In this document: positions 47,933-64,000 of the stretch, piece after piece
How the letters are laid out: every line of letters starts with the position of its first letter
Position numbering within the stretch: the first letter of the stretch is position 1
Source: Lepus europaeus
Lineage: Eukaryota; Chordata; Mammalia; Lagomorpha; Leporidae
Length of the DNA: 64,000 bases
Assembly (NCBI RefSeq): GCF_033115175.1
Contig: NC_084831.1
Span: 13,307,138-13,371,137, forward strand
Direction: 5' to 3'
The notes under the pieces: model-generated
The model's input: only the letters and a program-made list of their open reading frames with translations
The model's database searches: none
What the model was told of the DNA's origin: nothing
Made by a program: the position numbers and the translations under genes

Positions 47933-48205
47933 TTGGTGGCAGGCCCCACCCTGGGCGCTGGGGACGCTTCCGCACGAGGGGGCCGGGGCGGGGGGGTGGG
48001 GAGCTGCTGCTCGGTGCTCAGCGAGAGCAGGGCAGTCAAGGTCCAGCCCTTGGTCCTGCACCTGGGTGCCCGTGACCTCATCTGAGAAATGGGGTGACGG
48101 CACCGCTGTGTCAGACGACCCGAAAATGGCCCCGGGGTCCCGTCAGGCCTGCAGAGTCTAGTGGTCTGGCCCTGCCAAGAGATCCGCAGACAGGGCTTGG
48201 AATCC

Positions 48206-48211
48206 AATAAA
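48206..48211 (+). terminator. SLC66A1: Polyadenylation signal AATAAA, SLC66A1
   Basis: Canonical hexamer 775 bases after the stop, the first good one in the 3' flank. Confidence 0.7.
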
Positions 48212-48235
48212 TCAATAGCAGCTACCTTCTACGTT

Positions 48236-50054
48236 AAGTCCGTACAGCCCGCGGAGGGTGTTCTAAATGTCCAAATGGTCCTTGGCAGAAAAAAAAAAAA
48301 GATCCCACCCCTCAGCGGTGCAGTTCATGGGGCTGAGCTCCAAAGCTGGAGAGACAACCAGGGAGACCTTCCTGGAGGGGGTGGCAGCCAGCAGGATGGG
48401 TGGGACATACAGGGGAGGGAGCAGCGGGGGCAGGGCTCGGCCCTGAGCTGTTCTTCTTGGGCCCCCACAGACTGCCTGCTGCAGACGGGGGCCAAGGCCT
48501 TCCTGGGAACTCCCTCGGGGGCAGGAGGGCCCTGCGGGGCTCAAAGCTGAGAGCAGGGAGGGGTGGTGGAGCAGGTGGAGCAGCTCCCAGCCCCCTGCCT
48601 ACCTGGCTTTGGCCGGGGCTGGCCAAGGTTCATCTTCCAGCCTTTGTAGGGTTTGTGGGTTATGGGCAGGGGGACGCCCAGGTTCCCCACACGCTAACCA
48701 GCCCTGAGGAAGCTGGCGGCAGCTGCGAGAGATTCGCAGGAGGAAGAGAGCTCGGCCGCCGTGACCGGCCAGAGTGCATCTTCATGGGCCCGGCTGGGGT
48801 CACCGCACCGAGGCGGCGGGCTGGCACTACTCCACAGTGCCCACCCCACCGCACAGGGCAGAGGCCGGCCAGGGATCGGGAGACAGGGTTCTGGGAGCTG
48901 GGCCCAGCGGAAGCCAGGGAGGACCCGAGGCAGGCGGGCAGTGAAAGGGCCCTGGGGAGACGGAGTCCCGGATCGTGCCATCTGGGCTGTCACCCCCAGA
49001 AGGCCAGAGCACTGCTGGCCCCACGGTGCCTGCTGGGCTCCCGCAGAGGCCCCCCCCTCCGCCCCAGGCTGCCTCCCATTCTGCTACATGGCACCCAGGG
49101 GCACCTGCGAGGTGGGGGACGAGCTGCCCACCCCAGGAGTACATCACCTGCAGACCGCAGACCACAGGCCACTCCACCCTACCCCACCACTCTGCCATGT
49201 ACTCAGCCTCTCCCTCCCTGTCTTGGGATGCTCTCGGGCCCTGCCAGCCAGGGCCTGGGAAGGTGCAGGGCAGCGACTGGCCAGGCCACGGCTCCCCACT
49301 TATCACTGCCTCCCATCCAACAAACTCAGGATCAGAGCCCCAGTCACTAGCATCCAAACTAGCAGTGGTGGGTCCTGGGGAAGATTCCAGAAGACAGAGC
49401 AAGATCCAGCCTGGCACAGCTTCAAGTACTATTTTTGGCCACCTGACAAAGGTGAGCAGCAGGCACTCAGCACTGTGCGGTGCACGGTGGGGTTTGGTAA
49501 AGCGGTGACCAGAGCGAGGCACAGCATCACGCCGTCTCAGTCACCCATTTGTTCCGCTTGTGTGGCAAGAGCTGCTAGAAGCCCCCAGGGTGAAGAGGAC
49601 GCGAGTGCAGGCTCTCGGGTTCCAGCTCCCATGGTGCTGTGCTGCACTGGGGTGGGGGGGTGGGGGGGTCTCGTGGGCAGCAGACGAGGACCTTCTGGCC
49701 TGGGGTTGTGTGGAGGGAGAAAGGCCCATTCTGTAGCTCTGCGGGTTCCCCAAGCCCCCAGCCTGCCTCCTCCCACTCTCCCACCTGAAAGGGGCGTGCC
49801 TGCACCTGGCTGGGGGGGCATGGGGGTGCCAAGGACCGGCCTGCACAGGTGCTCCACAGCCACCCCGCGTTTCCCCACCCGGCTGGTCTGGAGGTCGGGT
49901 ACGAGGAGGCCAGGGCTCCTGCACTCACTCCCCGACCTTCCCCGCACCTGCTCGGCGGCCGTGGGGATCTCCACCGTGGAGTCAGCCCTCCCGGCTGAGG
50001 CCACGCGGGCCTGCGAGGGAGGCGGGCGAGAAAGAACACGGCAGAGCCAGTGCT
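48236..50054. other. Convergent intergenic region, SLC66A1 / CAPZB
   Basis: Unique GC-rich sequence with no recognised exon. It contains a 431-codon plus-strand open frame (48761-50056) with no family features; see rejected items. Confidence 0.5.
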
Positions 50055-50766
50055 AACTGCGTCCCAGTTTCTTTTTATTTAATTTTTTTGTTCTTTTTTT
50101 CCTTTTTTTAAGTATGGAGGCTCAAGTATAAGATGTAGATATTTTTTGTTAAGCTTTACAAAAAAACAAAATAAAACAAAAAACTCCTTTTGCATTCCGT
50201 AAAAATTGACAGAAAAGCACCTGGCCAGAAGAGCAGCTCCCGCCCCCACCCCGCGGCCTCCGAGGGACAGGGGCAAGCCTGCACAGGACGGCTCAGCCAC
50301 CTCTCCTTCCGCCCAGGGCTGGCCCCTGTCCCCCGCCCCCGCCCCCAGCAACTCCCAAACGCACTGGAGTCGCACCTCCAGGTTTCCTTCTGTCTCTCAC
50401 ACACCACAGTTATTTCATAAAATTTTTTTGTTTTACATTTTTTACACCAATGTAACAAAAAGGGGGAGGGGAGGGCTGACGGGCAGCGTCTGTATGCCTA
50501 TGGGGGGCAGGGCGGGCGGGCCGGGCCCTCGCGGGCTCTATGCAGACACCAGAGTTCTGACAGCGGATCGGTGGGAAGCAGGCCTCGGAGCCGGAGCAGG
50601 GCGGTTACTGGGCTTTATTGGGGGAGATGGCGCTGTGCGGCCTCGGATGCGCGTTGTTAGGGGCCTGTCAGGGAGGGAAGGGCTGGGGACAGGGAGCAGA
50701 AAACGAGTTTTCTAGGAAAGGAACCTAAAGAGTGCGCGGCGTGTCCGGCTAGCGCGGAGCAGGGGC
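50055..50766 (-). other. CAPZB: CAPZB 3' UTR
   Basis: From the beta-2 stop codon to the polyadenylation signal. AT-rich at its 3' end, with long A and T runs near 50080-50180. Confidence 0.7.
50074..50079 (-). terminator. CAPZB: Polyadenylation signal AATAAA, CAPZB
   Basis: TTTATT on the plus strand at the end of the CAPZB 3' UTR. Confidence 0.65.

Positions 50767-64000
<13,234 letters not shown>

Larger units (their letters stand above)
47432..48235 (+). other. SLC66A1: SLC66A1 3' UTR
   Basis: Runs from the TGA to about 20-25 bases after the AATAAA at 48206-48211. It includes the CTCF-like minisatellite. Confidence 0.7.

Noticed and set aside
48761-50056. A 431-codon open frame between SLC66A1 and CAPZB
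   Set aside because: GC-rich unique DNA with few chance stops. The residue mix (Pro, Gly, Arg, Ala) is that of translated GC-rich sequence, with no domain, no splice support and overlap with the 3' end of CAPZB.

Overview
This is mammalian nuclear DNA, almost certainly from a lagomorph and most likely rabbit (Oryctolagus cuniculus). It is packed with tRNA-derived SINEs of the rabbit C-repeat (CSINE) type and carries a rabbit-style LINE-1. The gene order AKR7 family, SLC66A1 (PQLC2), CAPZB matches human 1p36.13 as I know it. All genes are interrupted by introns, so most long open frames here are shadows or products of tandem repeats and GC-rich DNA.

Layout. 1-2890 is a LINE-1 with a 5' inversion. 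3453-10333 (+) is a seven-exon AKR7 copy (here copy A) whose exons 2-7 look intact but whose exon 1 is cut short by a deletion into intron 1. 11061-15925 is a spacer of repeats: an old L1 split by a solo LTR, SINEs and microsatellites. 16658-25246 (-) is copy B, tail to tail with A, with a frameshift in exon 2, a 4-bp insertion at the ancestral start and a 69-bp minisatellite in intron 6. 25440-29330 is repeat-rich. 29754-35605 (-) is copy C, a complete AKR7A2 gene with all seven exons in frame (365 codons). About 35606-35825 is a CpG-rich head-to-head promoter shared with SLC66A1 (+, coding 39714-47431, 296 codons), a lysosomal cationic amino acid exporter with both PQ motifs and a C-terminal dileucine signal. 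The SLC66A1 3' UTR contains a 31-35 bp tandem repeat whose units each carry a CTCF-core-like sequence. After a 1.8-kb convergent gap comes the 3' part of CAPZB (-, 50055 to beyond the window end), the beta subunit of F-actin capping protein, with both alternative C-terminal exons (beta-1 and beta-2). The large CAPZB intron holds a 38-bp minisatellite with a palindromic EBF-like core.

The genes are housekeeping genes and do not form one pathway. AKR7 enzymes reduce aldehydes, SLC66A1 exports cationic amino acids from lysosomes, and CAPZB caps actin filaments. The main story of the window is birth and decay in the AKR7 cluster (three copies, one intact) and repeated growth of minisatellites, one possibly derived from a SINE and two built around transcription-factor-like cores.
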